From VRUE01 sp963715455 (lineage in GTDB: Bacteria > Actinomycetota > Thermoleophilia > Solirubrobacterales > 70-9): a DNA stretch of 64,000 bases. The stretch covers positions 1,054,001-1,118,000 of the forward strand of contig OY970245.1 of NCBI GenBank assembly GCA_963715455.1, in the 5' to 3' direction. Within the stretch, counting starts at the first letter, position 1. Each line of letters starts with the position of its first letter. Shown here one piece after another: positions 49,910-58,236 of the stretch. A program made the position numbers and the translations under genes. The notes below the pieces were generated by a model. It had not been told where the DNA came from. It saw only the letters and a list, made by a program, of their open reading frames with translations, and made no database searches.

Positions 49910-51055
49910 TCAGCGCTCCAGGGCGAGGCCGAAGGGCAGGGTGAGGCGGGCGGCGCTCGCCGGGTCGAGTCCCCCGAGCGCCGAAGGCGTGGCGGTTGAG
50001 ATCGGCAGGCCAAGCACCGGTTCCATCTGTGCGGCGAGCCCGGGAATGATGCTGCCCGGGCCGCAGAGGACGATGCGCTCGACCGGCACCGCTGCCTCCT
50101 GGGCGCCATAGAAATCGAGTGAGAGGCGCAGCTCGTCGAGCAGCGCCGAGGCGCCGTGTTCCATTGCGGCGCGAGCTTTGGCCACGGTGTCGGGGTCGCC
50201 GTCGATCTCGGGCTCAGGGCGCTCAAGGCCGACGTGTTCGAGCCACATGCGGGCGTGCTCGGGGGTGAGGCCGGTGCTCGAGACGAAGCTGCCGATCACG
50301 TTCTCGAGGCCAGCCGGGGAGACGCGGGTGAAGAGGCAGGAACGGCCCTTGGCGACGGCGAGGTTGGTGACGTCGCCGACGTTGCAGTAGAGCACGGCGG
50401 AGGGTTGCGGCTGGGGCTCTCCCTGCTCGCCGGCCGGGACGGGGGTTGCGGTCTCGCCGAGGGCGCGGATCATGCCGAAGGCGGAGAGGTCGACGCCGGC
50501 CGGCTCGAGACCGGCGTCGCGCAGCGGTTTGAGTGAGGCGGCGATCATGTCGCGGCGGGCGGCGACGACGATCACGTCGATCTGTGGCGCCGCGCCCTCG
50601 ACCGCCCCGACGCCACCGACGACGCGGTGGTCGAGCACCGCCTGGTCTAGTGGCATCGCGATCTGCTCTTGGGCGGCGAAGCGCACCGCGGCGTCGAGCT
50701 CCTTCGGATCCTCGATGACCGGCAGGCGCAGGGTGCGTACGACGACGCGCTGGTTAGCGATGCCCAACCGCACCCGCTTTGAGAGCTTGTGCTCGTCGAA
50801 GAGCTTGCTCAGGGCTTCGGAGACGGCCTCGGGGTCGGCGACCTCGCCGTCGCGGAAAGCCTCCGGCGGCAGCGCGCCGGTAGCGGTTGCGGTGACGCGC
50901 ACGTCGCCGTTGGCTGCGACCTCGGTGGCGCCGATGCTGCCGGCCTCGATCTCGAGCCCGACCATGGTCGACTCCTTCGAGCTGCTCTTCGTCAGCCTGA
51001 ATGACTGGCTCTTCGTCAGCGTGAACGTCGGGATCTTTGGCGAGGGAATCTTCAT
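49910..51055 (-). CDS. pilM: PilM actin-like pilus assembly ATPase
   Basis: A 381-residue actin-fold protein that binds PilN on the cytoplasmic side. VGLEIEAGSIGATEV (about residues 32-46) is the phosphate-1-like strand. VRLGIANQRVVVRTLRLP and LLDELRLSLDFY, then VLCGPGSIIPGLA, are typical of PilM. A basic, serine/threonine-rich 30-residue N-terminal extension precedes the fold; an in-frame ATG at residue 31 could be the real start. It heads the minus-strand pilM-N-O-P operon. Confidence 0.9.
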   Translation of the reverse strand: MKIPSPKIPTFTLTKSQSFRLTKSSSKESTMVGLEIEAGSIGATEVAANGDVRVTATATGALPPEAFRDGEVADPEAVSEALSKLFDEHKLSKRVRLGIANQRVVVRTLRLPVIEDPKELDAAVRFAAQEQIAMPLDQAVLDHRVVGGVGAVEGAAPQIDVIVVAARRDMIAASLKPLRDAGLEPAGVDLSAFGMIRALGETATPVPAGEQGEPQPQPSAVLYCNVGDVTNLAVAKGRSCLFTRVSPAGLENVIGSFVSSTGLTPEHARMWLEHVGLERPEPEIDGDPDTVAKARAAMEHGASALLDELRLSLDFYGAQEAAVPVERIVLCGPGSIIPGLAAQMEPVLGLPISTATPSALGGLDPASAARLTLPFGLALER

Positions 51056-51150
51056 AGAAGGTGACCAGGGGAAGGCCCAGCCAGGTCTGCATCGGCCAAC
51101 TGGCCACGAAACCTTTGTCTTGGTCTACTTAGAAATAGAAATTGCGCGGC

Positions 51151-52803
51151 TCAATCGAGCGTCGCCCGGCCGATCACCCAGGCTGTTTTTTCCGGCTCGA
51201 TGAAGCTCGGCGGCGAGGTGTAGCGCAGCCGGTCGTCGTAGTTGTAGCTCTTCAGGTAGCCGGTGCCGCTGGAGCTGCCCCCGCCGGTGCCGACCGCGCC
51301 GCGGTACTTCTGGGCGATCGCCCCGTTGACGGTCAGCGTGCCCAGCTTGGCGCCGCAGTTGTAGTCGTCGACGATGAAGGAGTGGTCGATCGCCAGGATC
51401 GCCCCGTCGATCCTTACGTCCTGCAGGTAGCCGGTTGCGTTGGCGCTGCAGACGTATTTGTTCTGGCTGGAGCTCCAGGTCTGCGTGTGCGGGTGGTAGA
51501 TGCGGACGAAGTTGTTGGCGACCAGGCCGAGCACGCCGGTGCCGCTGAAGGGCAGCGTCGTCGAGCAGGATTCGAGGCAGATGTTGTTGGTGACGACGAC
51601 GTCGTTCTGGGCGGCGATCGTCAGCTGACCGGTGTAGTTGCCCTGGACGTAGACGTTGCCGCATTCCGACGGCGGTTCGGTGATCGCGTACTGCACGTTG
51701 AAGGGCGTGTAGGCGCTCGAGCAGACGCCGCTTTCGAAGTAGACGATGCCGTTGGGCGGCAGCGAGCCGGAGTAGACCACGTTGTCCGGGCTGGCGCAGG
51801 TGTTCGTCGCGCTGAGTTTCATCACGGTCATCGAATTGCCGCTCAGGCAGAGCCGGTGCTGGCCTTTGAAGCGGAAGCTGGCGTCGGCGAGGTTTTTCAG
51901 TTCGCTGTTGGTTGGCGGTGGGGTGAGCACCGCCGAATTGGCGGTGAACGTCCCTTTGAAGTTTTTGTTGCTACCGCTGCAGCTGGAGCCGGAGTGGGGC
52001 ACGTCCTCGGTCTCGTACCAGCCGGTTGGCGGGGCGCTGACCTCGATCGGGTCGGTGTCCGTTCGCCCCAGCGTCGGGCTGCCGCAGATGACGAAGGCGT
52101 CGTTGGTGTGCATCGGGCCGTTAATCGAGTCGCCGCTGACGAAGGAGATCACGTCGCAGTAGTCGCCGCCGGAATTGGGGATCGTCGCCGTGTAGCGCCC
52201 TTCCTGGATGGTTTTCGAGCACTGCACGTAGGCGCCGGCGATTTCAGCTTCGCTGCCGTAGGTAACCGGGTCGGAGGTCTCGCGCTGGGTGAAGTAGACG
52301 TAGTCAAGGAAGCTGGCCGGCTTGAAGGTGGCGACGATCGACTCGTCGGCGTCGCCGGAGAAGCCGGTGGCGCGGATGCGGAAGGTGCCCTTCAGCGTGC
52401 CGCTCGACTCGAGCATGCTCAGCGTCGGGTTCGAGGTGTTGCACTGCGAGTAGGTCGACTGGGTGGTCGAGGGCAGCAGTTCGATCGCGTAGGTGGCTCC
52501 GGTGTTACCGGGCACCGAGCGCTGTTTGGTCGTCGAGCCGACCTGGTTGACGGCGCTCGGCGAGGACACGTTGTCGCAAGAGGTCCAGTAGCTGTTCTGG
52601 GCGAAGAGGTGGTAGGCGTAGTCGTCGATGCCGGCTTTCGCCGCCTCGTAGGCCTGCTTCTGGTCGAGGTCGTAGGCCGAGGTGTGGATGTCGCCACGCA
52701 CCGAGGTGACCGCGACGAGCACCATCGCGACGATCGCCGTGAGGCCGATCACGGTCATGATCATCGTGAAGCCGGCCTCGCTGTCTGCACGCCTCAGCGG
52801 CAT
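51151..52803 (-). CDS. Large PilX-like minor pilin
   Basis: A 550-residue protein with a prepilin-type N-terminus: ADSEAG then FTMIMTVIGLTAIVAMVLVAV (helix about residues 13-33). Position +5 is methionine, not the usual glutamate. The long exported body has over fifteen cysteines and repeated serine/threonine/glycine-rich strands. It ends in SFIEPEKTAWVIGRATLD. As the third gene of a minor-pilin operon it resembles PilX or PilY1-type tip components in position, but no VWA domain is visible. Its ATG lies 10 bases inside the preceding gene. Confidence 0.75.
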   Translation of the reverse strand: MPLRRADSEAGFTMIMTVIGLTAIVAMVLVAVTSVRGDIHTSAYDLDQKQAYEAAKAGIDDYAYHLFAQNSYWTSCDNVSSPSAVNQVGSTTKQRSVPGNTGATYAIELLPSTTQSTYSQCNTSNPTLSMLESSGTLKGTFRIRATGFSGDADESIVATFKPASFLDYVYFTQRETSDPVTYGSEAEIAGAYVQCSKTIQEGRYTATIPNSGGDYCDVISFVSGDSINGPMHTNDAFVICGSPTLGRTDTDPIEVSAPPTGWYETEDVPHSGSSCSGSNKNFKGTFTANSAVLTPPPTNSELKNLADASFRFKGQHRLCLSGNSMTVMKLSATNTCASPDNVVYSGSLPPNGIVYFESGVCSSAYTPFNVQYAITEPPSECGNVYVQGNYTGQLTIAAQNDVVVTNNICLESCSTTLPFSGTGVLGLVANNFVRIYHPHTQTWSSSQNKYVCSANATGYLQDVRIDGAILAIDHSFIVDDYNCGAKLGTLTVNGAIAQKYRGAVGTGGGSSSGTGYLKSYNYDDRLRYTSPPSFIEPEKTAWVIGRATLD

Positions 52804-53486
52804 GGCAGGCTGACCACTTTTTCGTTGAAGGAGGGCGGGGTGAGGCGCAGGCTGGCGCTGTCCTGGATGCTGGCGTCGGCGCCGCTGTCTGGGATCGCCG
52901 TCCCTCTAGGTGTCACGTTGAGGGCCGCCCGGACGAGGATCGTCCGCGCGGCGTCGGTGCTGCTCAGCGGAGCGGTCAACGGCGCGCTGGCGGGCGTGCC
53001 GTTGATGTAGGCGTAGTAGCTGAAGATCCCCGTGCTGCCGGAGATCGGGGCGACGTCGGTGAGCAGCTGGCGGGTCGCGTACGACGTAGTCGCGAAGGTC
53101 CAGTTGGGGGCGGTGCCGCCGGTCACGGCAAAGTCAGACTGGGTGAGGGTGCCGCCGCTGAGGCTGATCTCGCTGAGGATCGGGGTGGGCGACACGCCCG
53201 AGCCGGTCTGGTGGACGAAGCGCAGCAGCGTGCCGCTGCTGTTTTCCTTGACCGGCGTCACTTCCGGCGCGACGCAGGCCGAGTGCAGCTGTTCCATCAC
53301 GCGGGCGATGACAATCCGTCCCTGCTGGGTGGCTTCCACCCTGGCACTCACCCGGCTCACGCCGTGCATGGTCGAGATGATCACCATCGAGAGCGCCATG
53401 ATCACCACCACGCCCGCGGCGACGCCGACCATCAGCTCGGTCAGCGTCGTACCGCGCTCGTCGCGGATCGAGGGCAGGCGGCTCAT
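52794..53486 (-). CDS. PilW-like minor pilin
   Basis: A 230-residue prepilin from the ATG at 53486. RDERG is followed by TTLTELMVGVAAGVVVIMALSMV, so Glu is at +5 after the cleavage glycine. A beta-rich globular domain follows, with two cysteines (in SACVAPEV and at the C-terminal SLPCR) likely joined. The frame extends upstream, but that part is shadow of the preceding gene. Its stop overlaps the PilX-like gene and its start overlaps the PilV-like stop (ATGA). Confidence 0.8.
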   Translation of the reverse strand: MSRLPSIRDERGTTLTELMVGVAAGVVVIMALSMVIISTMHGVSRVSARVEATQQGRIVIARVMEQLHSACVAPEVTPVKENSSGTLLRFVHQTGSGVSPTPILSEISLSGGTLTQSDFAVTGGTAPNWTFATTSYATRQLLTDVAPISGSTGIFSYYAYINGTPASAPLTAPLSSTDAARTILVRAALNVTPRGTAIPDSGADASIQDSASLRLTPPSFNEKVVSLPCR

Positions 53487-54826
53487 TCTGGGCACGACCC
53501 GGCGGTCGAGCTGCTGGTGATGTTCAGGGAGACCGATTTGGTCGATGTGAGGCTTTTGACTTCGACGTTGGTCGAGCCGGCCCGCCGGGTGGTGGTGCCG
53601 ATTTTCACGGAGGCGCAGATGTCGTAGGAGCTGCTGTAGGGCACGCCGTATTCGGGTTCGGTGCTGGTCGCACTGCTGGCCTGGTGACCCTGCGCTTCGC
53701 TGACGTATTCGCGCACGTACTGGTTGCCGTTGACCACGCATTTGTCGTCCTCGACGGTGATCGCGGCTCCGCTGACGACCGTGCCTTCTTTTTTGACGGT
53801 GATTTCAAGTGCCGGCACCTGCACGGTCTGCATTGCTGCGGTTTGCCCGGACGTGAGGGTGACGTTGGCCTGGCCGGCGCCGCTGCCGGGGTTATTTTCC
53901 GAGCAGGCGCCACCCCAGACGGTGTACTGCGTGCTGAAGGGGAAGAGCGGCGTCGCGCTGATGCTGGCTACGCGCGCTTTCGAAGGCGACCAGTAGGCCT
54001 TCGACGGCGTCATGTTGGCGTGGAATGGGTAGACCGCGTCGAGCTTGGCCGTTTTGAAGGTCGAGGTGCTGCCCACGCGGTACTGGAACTGCACCGGCAG
54101 CGTCGCCGCCTGGTCGTATTCGAGTGGCAGCGAGGCGCTACCGCCGGCGGTTATCGTGACCGGATGGTTGGCGCCGGGAGCGTTGCCGTTCTTTTCGACC
54201 AGGCCCGAGCCGCTGGTGGTGACCGTGTAGCTGCCGGCGGGCAGGTCGGCGAAGTGGGCGCAACCGGTGGAGTCGGTGGAGCCGGTGAAGATGCCCGCTC
54301 CGCTGCCCGAGAGGCCGAGGCCGCTGAGCGTTCCGCCTACTGCGTTTTTGGCGGTGACGATGAGGATCCCGCGGCTCGGGTCGAGCGAGCCGGTTGAGGG
54401 CGCGACGATGCTCTGGATCGTCGGCGCGGGGCGATTGCCCATTCCTGCCCAGCTGACTTTCGAGGTGATCTTCACGTAGTCGGCCGAGGTGTTTCCGGCC
54501 GCGCAGGAGGAGTCGGTGCCGCTGCTGTTGTTGACGAAGACGCCGGTCGAGTCGACCGTGAAGGTGGTGCCGTCGAGGGTCAGCGGTTTGCTTTCGCTGA
54601 GCCGGTTGAGGGCCGAGAGGCGCATCGAGCGCAGCCGGGCCTGGTCTTCCTGGGCGATCGCGTAGGCAACCGAGTGGCGGCGCTGGTCGGCGGCCGTGCG
54701 GGTGGTGGACTGCAGCAGGGTGAGGACGGCGCCGGCGACGATGGCGAGGATCGCCGCGCTGGTCACGATCTCGATCAGCACGAAGCCACCCTCGGGGGGC
54801 GGCGTCCCTCGCCCTCTTGGCGTCAT
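53483..54826 (-). CDS. PilV-like minor pilin with CarboxypepD/SpaA-like domains
   Basis: A 447-residue prepilin. PEGG then FVLIEIVTSAAILAIVAGAVLTLL (about residues 15-38) is a class III signal with Glu at +5. Two modules resemble Ig-like carboxypeptidase-regulatory or SpaA-like repeats. The first is near 150-205 (GILIVTAKNAVGGTLSGLGL, then FADLPAGSYTVTTSG) and the second near 340-390 (ALEITVKKEGTVVSGAAITV). Such domains are known in Gram-positive sortase pilins but are unusual on type IV minor pilins. GGGAGG precedes the ATG. It heads the minor-pilin operon and is divergent from the HxlR gene. Confidence 0.8.
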   Translation of the reverse strand: MTPRGRGTPPPEGGFVLIEIVTSAAILAIVAGAVLTLLQSTTRTAADQRRHSVAYAIAQEDQARLRSMRLSALNRLSESKPLTLDGTTFTVDSTGVFVNNSSGTDSSCAAGNTSADYVKITSKVSWAGMGNRPAPTIQSIVAPSTGSLDPSRGILIVTAKNAVGGTLSGLGLSGSGAGIFTGSTDSTGCAHFADLPAGSYTVTTSGSGLVEKNGNAPGANHPVTITAGGSASLPLEYDQAATLPVQFQYRVGSTSTFKTAKLDAVYPFHANMTPSKAYWSPSKARVASISATPLFPFSTQYTVWGGACSENNPGSGAGQANVTLTSGQTAAMQTVQVPALEITVKKEGTVVSGAAITVEDDKCVVNGNQYVREYVSEAQGHQASSATSTEPEYGVPYSSSYDICASVKIGTTTRRAGSTNVEVKSLTSTKSVSLNITSSSTAGSCPE

Positions 54827-54910
54827 GCACCTCCCATCGGACGCAGGCAGGGATTGCTTTAGCCGCCTTGCGTACCCTCAACACCCGTCCAGCGCCGAAT
54901 GCAGGCCAAA

Positions 54911-54942
54911 ACTTCAGTTAGTGAAGCGGGGTCCGCTACACT
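54911..54942 (+). promoter_or_regulatory. HxlR-gene promoter with operator-like 18-mer
   Basis: ACTTCAGTTAGTGAAGCG (54911-54928) is an inverted repeat upstream of a TACACT -10-like box (54937-54942). It matches the sigma-factor leader promoter at 35926-35943 in 15 of 18 positions. It also lies between the HxlR gene and the divergent minor-pilin operon. Confidence 0.5.
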
Positions 54943-54986
54943 CGCTAGAGCGAGGCAACCGAAGCAAAGCGCCTCGCGATCGCCTG

Positions 54987-55340
54987 ATGAGCGCCGCTTC
55001 CAACTCCCGATGTCCTGTCTGCCGCACGGCCGAAGTGGTCTGTGGCAAGTGGACTCTCCTCATCATCCGGGACTTGGCCGAAGGCTCAAGCCGCTTCTGC
55101 GAGTTGGAGCGCTCGCTGGAGGGGATCAGCCCGCGCACGCTCTCGCTGCGCCTGCGGGCGCTGGAAGAGGAGAGCATCGTCGAGCGCCACACCTATCCCG
55201 AGGTGCCGCCCCGGGTCGAGTATGCGCTCACCGAGAAGGGCGAGGCGCTGGTCCCGCTGGTTGAGGACATGCGTCGCTACGGTCGTCTCTGGCTCTCCGA
55301 TGACGCTCGCGCCGCTGAGCGCCAGCCGGTCGTCGCTTAG
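54987..55340 (+). CDS. HxlR-family transcriptional regulator
   Basis: A 117-residue winged-helix protein from the ATG at 54987. CPVCRTAEVVCGKWTLLIIRDLAEG (about residues 9-33), RFCELERSLEGISPRTLSLRLRALEEESIV and YPEVPPRVEYALTEKG are the HxlR signature. Three cysteines near the N-terminus (9, 12, 19) could sense oxidants or electrophiles, as in some relatives. The frame is open upstream across the promoter but that is not the gene. The palindrome in its promoter suggests autoregulation and possible control of the minor-pilin operon. Confidence 0.88.
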   Translation: MSAASNSRCPVCRTAEVVCGKWTLLIIRDLAEGSSRFCELERSLEGISPRTLSLRLRALEEESIVERHTYPEVPPRVEYALTEKGEALVPLVEDMRRYGRLWLSDDARAAERQPVVA

Positions 55341-55412
55341 ACCCTCCTAGTCACGCCCTGCAAGGCGCCGTGCAGGCGCAGGAGCGTTCGGCGTAGGCGG
55401 GAAGGCTGGACC

Positions 55413-57008
55413 GTGCGCGATCGCCTGCTCAATGACTCACTGACCCGGCTTGCCTCTGAAGCGGCGATCCGGCTCAGTTCGCTGGTCGCCGGGGGCGATC
55501 AGATCCCCTTCGACGTCGACTCCGAGAGCGGCGACGACTCCCTCTTCTACAGCTACCGCCCGCTGACCGACCGCTACGTGTGCGAGCGCGAGAGCGAGCT
55601 GCGCAAGCTCGAGGCTTTCGGCCCCGCCCGCGACGCGGTCGCCGCGGCCGGCATCGCCGCTGCCTACCTGGACGCGCGCGGCGAGCCGGTGCCGAGCGAG
55701 GCAGGCGAGCGCGCCGCCCGCATGCTGACCGTCTTCCTCTCTGCGCTCTGGGAGGGCTGCACCGAGCTGGCGCTTGATCACGCGCGCCTCGAGAACGCAC
55801 TTGCCGTGCTCGAGGCCGAGACGCGTGGTGCGGAGGAGGCCGATGTGCTGATCGCCCCGCTGGTCGGGTTGCGTATGCCGCTGCCCCGCCTGCAGCTGCC
55901 GCACGGCGTGCAGGTGGTACGCGCCGACGGCATCGAGGCGCCGATCGAGGCGATGCGCAGCGAGGGCATGGGCCGCGCCGCCTGGGAGCCGCAGTTCCTG
56001 GCACTCGCCGAGCAGGGTGAGGACGCAGAGAGCGCCGTCGAGGCCCTGGGCCAGCTGCGTGAGCTGATCAGCGTTATGCATCTCTTCAAGCCGGGCAGCG
56101 TCGGCCTCGGCCCCTACGCCTTCGCCCCCACCGGAGAGGGCCGCTGGGCCCGTCTCGCCACGGGAGCCCCAGCTGCGCGACCCGGCGCCTACGAGCTGAG
56201 TGAGGCTGAGGCAATCGAGCTGGCCGAGTTTGCCGCTGCGCTCGAGGCTCGGCCCGACCCCGATGGCGCCCTCGCTTGGGGCGTCGCCCGTTTCGAGCTC
56301 GGCTGTGCGCGGGAGAGCGCCCTCGAAGGGCTCAGCGACCACCTACTGGCGCTGCGCGCAGTGCTCGACGGGCAGGGCCCGGTTGGCGCATCCCTGCCGA
56401 TGCGCGCCTCCGCCCTAATCGCCGATGAGAGCGTCGACCGGATCGAGGCGCGCGAGCGGATCGAGAGCGCCCTGGAGCTGGAGCGCGGCCTGATGAACGG
56501 CTCACCCAGCCTGCCCGGCCTGGCGATCGCCGGCTGGATCGAGGAAGGCGTGCGCCGCATCCTGCGCGACGCTGCCCTGGGCGAGCTGGGCACGGACCTC
56601 AATACCGCCGCTGATGAGACCCTGATCGCAACCGGCCTGGAGGCAGGCGACGGCACGATCGTCGAGACGACTTCAGATTGGGAGACACCCGATACGGGAG
56701 GGGTGGAGGAAACAGTGGAACCACGCGACGAGCAGTACCAGGAGGCCGAGATGGAGGAGCACAACGAGCAGGCGACCCGCATCCTAGAGCCGATCCCGGT
56801 CGAGGGAGAGATCCGCATCACCGCCACGCCCTGGCTCGACGAGGTCGATGCCCCCGACAGCACACTCGACTTCCCGGCGATCGAGGGTGACGTTCAGCAC
56901 CGCGAGCGCATCGACACGCCCCGCGTGCGCCACCTCTTCCCAGTCCCCGAGGACGCGGACTGGGAGGTGCGCGAGTTGAGGTACGACCACTACGGTCGCG
57001 CCAGCTGA
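55413..57008 (+). CDS. Unknown 531-residue protein
   Basis: I do not recognise this protein. It is a soluble, acidic, alpha-helical sequence without signal peptide or membrane helices. An N-terminal part (about 1-75) includes DSLFYSYRPLTDRYVCERESELRKL. A helical core of about 300 residues contains LRELISVMHLFKPGSVGLGPYAF (near 212-234). A disordered acidic linker (about 395-450) and a short C-terminal segment (TPRVRHLFPVPEDADWEVRELRYDHYG) end the protein. The start is GTG. Repeat C follows 12 bases after the stop. Confidence 0.7.
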   Translation: MRDRLLNDSLTRLASEAAIRLSSLVAGGDQIPFDVDSESGDDSLFYSYRPLTDRYVCERESELRKLEAFGPARDAVAAAGIAAAYLDARGEPVPSEAGERAARMLTVFLSALWEGCTELALDHARLENALAVLEAETRGAEEADVLIAPLVGLRMPLPRLQLPHGVQVVRADGIEAPIEAMRSEGMGRAAWEPQFLALAEQGEDAESAVEALGQLRELISVMHLFKPGSVGLGPYAFAPTGEGRWARLATGAPAARPGAYELSEAEAIELAEFAAALEARPDPDGALAWGVARFELGCARESALEGLSDHLLALRAVLDGQGPVGASLPMRASALIADESVDRIEARERIESALELERGLMNGSPSLPGLAIAGWIEEGVRRILRDAALGELGTDLNTAADETLIATGLEAGDGTIVETTSDWETPDTGGVEETVEPRDEQYQEAEMEEHNEQATRILEPIPVEGEIRITATPWLDEVDAPDSTLDFPAIEGDVQHRERIDTPRVRHLFPVPEDADWEVRELRYDHYGRAS

Positions 57009-57020
57009 TCGGCGCATATC

Positions 57021-57071
57021 GGCGTCCTCGGTCGCTCGCGTGCAGAGCACGCCGCGCTCCCTGCGTCCTTG
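57021..57071. repeat. Interspersed repeat, copy C
   Basis: It is nearly identical to copy B: GGCGTCCTCGGTCG, a GCGTG-CAGAG-CACGC hairpin and CCTGCGTCCTTG. Flanking CTGATC/GATCAG arms are complementary. It lies between the unknown gene and the convergent ArsA gene. Confidence 0.75.
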
Positions 57072-57081
57072 ATCTGCTTGA

Positions 57082-58236
57082 TCAGATGGCGCGACCCGCC
57101 GCCAGTTCGACCCTCTCCTCGCTCGAGGCGAACAGGTAGCGGTTGATCTCGGCCAAGCCGCCGAGGTCGTGGACGTCCTCGTCCAGGTAGGGGACGCGGA
57201 TCACGCCCTTGGTGCGCAGCTCGCTCGCGAGGCGCTCGATGTTGCGGGCATCGCGCTCAGCCAGTGCCTGGTAGTCGGCGAAGTTCTCGGCCACTCGTTT
57301 CGCCAGGTCAGCGTCACCGAGTTTCTCGGCCAGGGTGACTTCCAGGTCCTCGCCATCGCCGCGCAGCTGCTCGGCCGGGTAGTGGACCTTGTTGACGATC
57401 ACGCCGCCGAAGGGCAGCTTCGCCTCGACTAGCTTGCGGTGGAAGTAGACGGCCTCGTCGACCGGCTCGCCCTGCGGGCCGCAGACGACGAGGAAGCAGG
57501 TGTGCGGATCGGCGAGCAGGCTGTTGACCCGCTTGGCCCGTGCCTGGAAGCCATCGACCATGCCGCTGAAGGCGTTGAAGAACTCGGCCAGGTCGGCAAG
57601 CAGGTCAAAGCCGACGATCCGCTTGAAGACCGAGAGCGCCACCGAGGCGCCGCGGCCCGCGACCCTGGCGGCGAGGCCGGTGGGCTTCATGAAGACGCGT
57701 AGCGAGCGACCTTCGATGAACTGGGTGAGGCGTTTCGGCGCATCGAGGAAGTCGAGCGCGTTGCGGGTCGGCGGCGTGTCGAGCACGAGCAGGTCGAAGC
57801 GGCCCTCGGTGTGCAGCTCGAAGAGCTTCTCCATCGCCATGTACTCCTGCGAGCCGGCCAGCGCGTTGGAGATCTGCTGGTAAATGCGGTTGCCGAGCAC
57901 CCGGTCGCGCGCCTCCTCGTCCGGCGCCTGGCGGGCGACCAGCTCATCGAAGGTCGCCTTGGCGTCGAGCATCATCGCCCAGAGCTCGCCCTTGATCTCG
58001 ACGCCCTGGGTGGCGAAGAGCTCCGGGTCGACCCGCCTGGCCTCGTTGCCGAGCTCCTTCAGGCCGAGCGAGTCGGCGAGGCGCTTGGCCGGGTCGATGG
58101 TCAGCACGCAGACCTTCAGCCCCTGGGCTGCCATGCCGGTGGCGATCGCCGCCGAGGTCGTCGTCTTGCCAACGCCGCCTGAGCCGGCGCAGATGCAGAT
58201 GTCCTTGCCCTCGAGGATGTCGCCGATTGCGGGCAT
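57082..58236 (-). CDS. ArsA/Get3-family ATPase
   Basis: A 384-residue P-loop ATPase of the ArsA class. The deviant Walker A is GSGGVGKTTT (residues 18-27), the switch I aspartate is in LTIDPAKRLADSLGL (about 45-59), and Walker B is LLVLDTPPTRNALDFL. There is no arsenic gene nearby. In actinobacteria such ATPases come in pairs and their substrate is not established. The start overlaps the stop of the second ArsA gene (TGATG), so they are co-translated and may form a heterodimer. Confidence 0.88.
   Translation of the reverse strand: MPAIGDILEGKDICICAGSGGVGKTTTSAAIATGMAAQGLKVCVLTIDPAKRLADSLGLKELGNEARRVDPELFATQGVEIKGELWAMMLDAKATFDELVARQAPDEEARDRVLGNRIYQQISNALAGSQEYMAMEKLFELHTEGRFDLLVLDTPPTRNALDFLDAPKRLTQFIEGRSLRVFMKPTGLAARVAGRGASVALSVFKRIVGFDLLADLAEFFNAFSGMVDGFQARAKRVNSLLADPHTCFLVVCGPQGEPVDEAVYFHRKLVEAKLPFGGVIVNKVHYPAEQLRGDGEDLEVTLAEKLGDADLAKRVAENFADYQALAERDARNIERLASELRTKGVIRVPYLDEDVHDLGGLAEINRYLFASSEERVELAAGRAI

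Noticed and set aside
15894..57071. The three 52-bp repeats as a CRISPR array
   Set aside because: They are dispersed over 41 kb as single copies after genes, with no spacers or cas genes.
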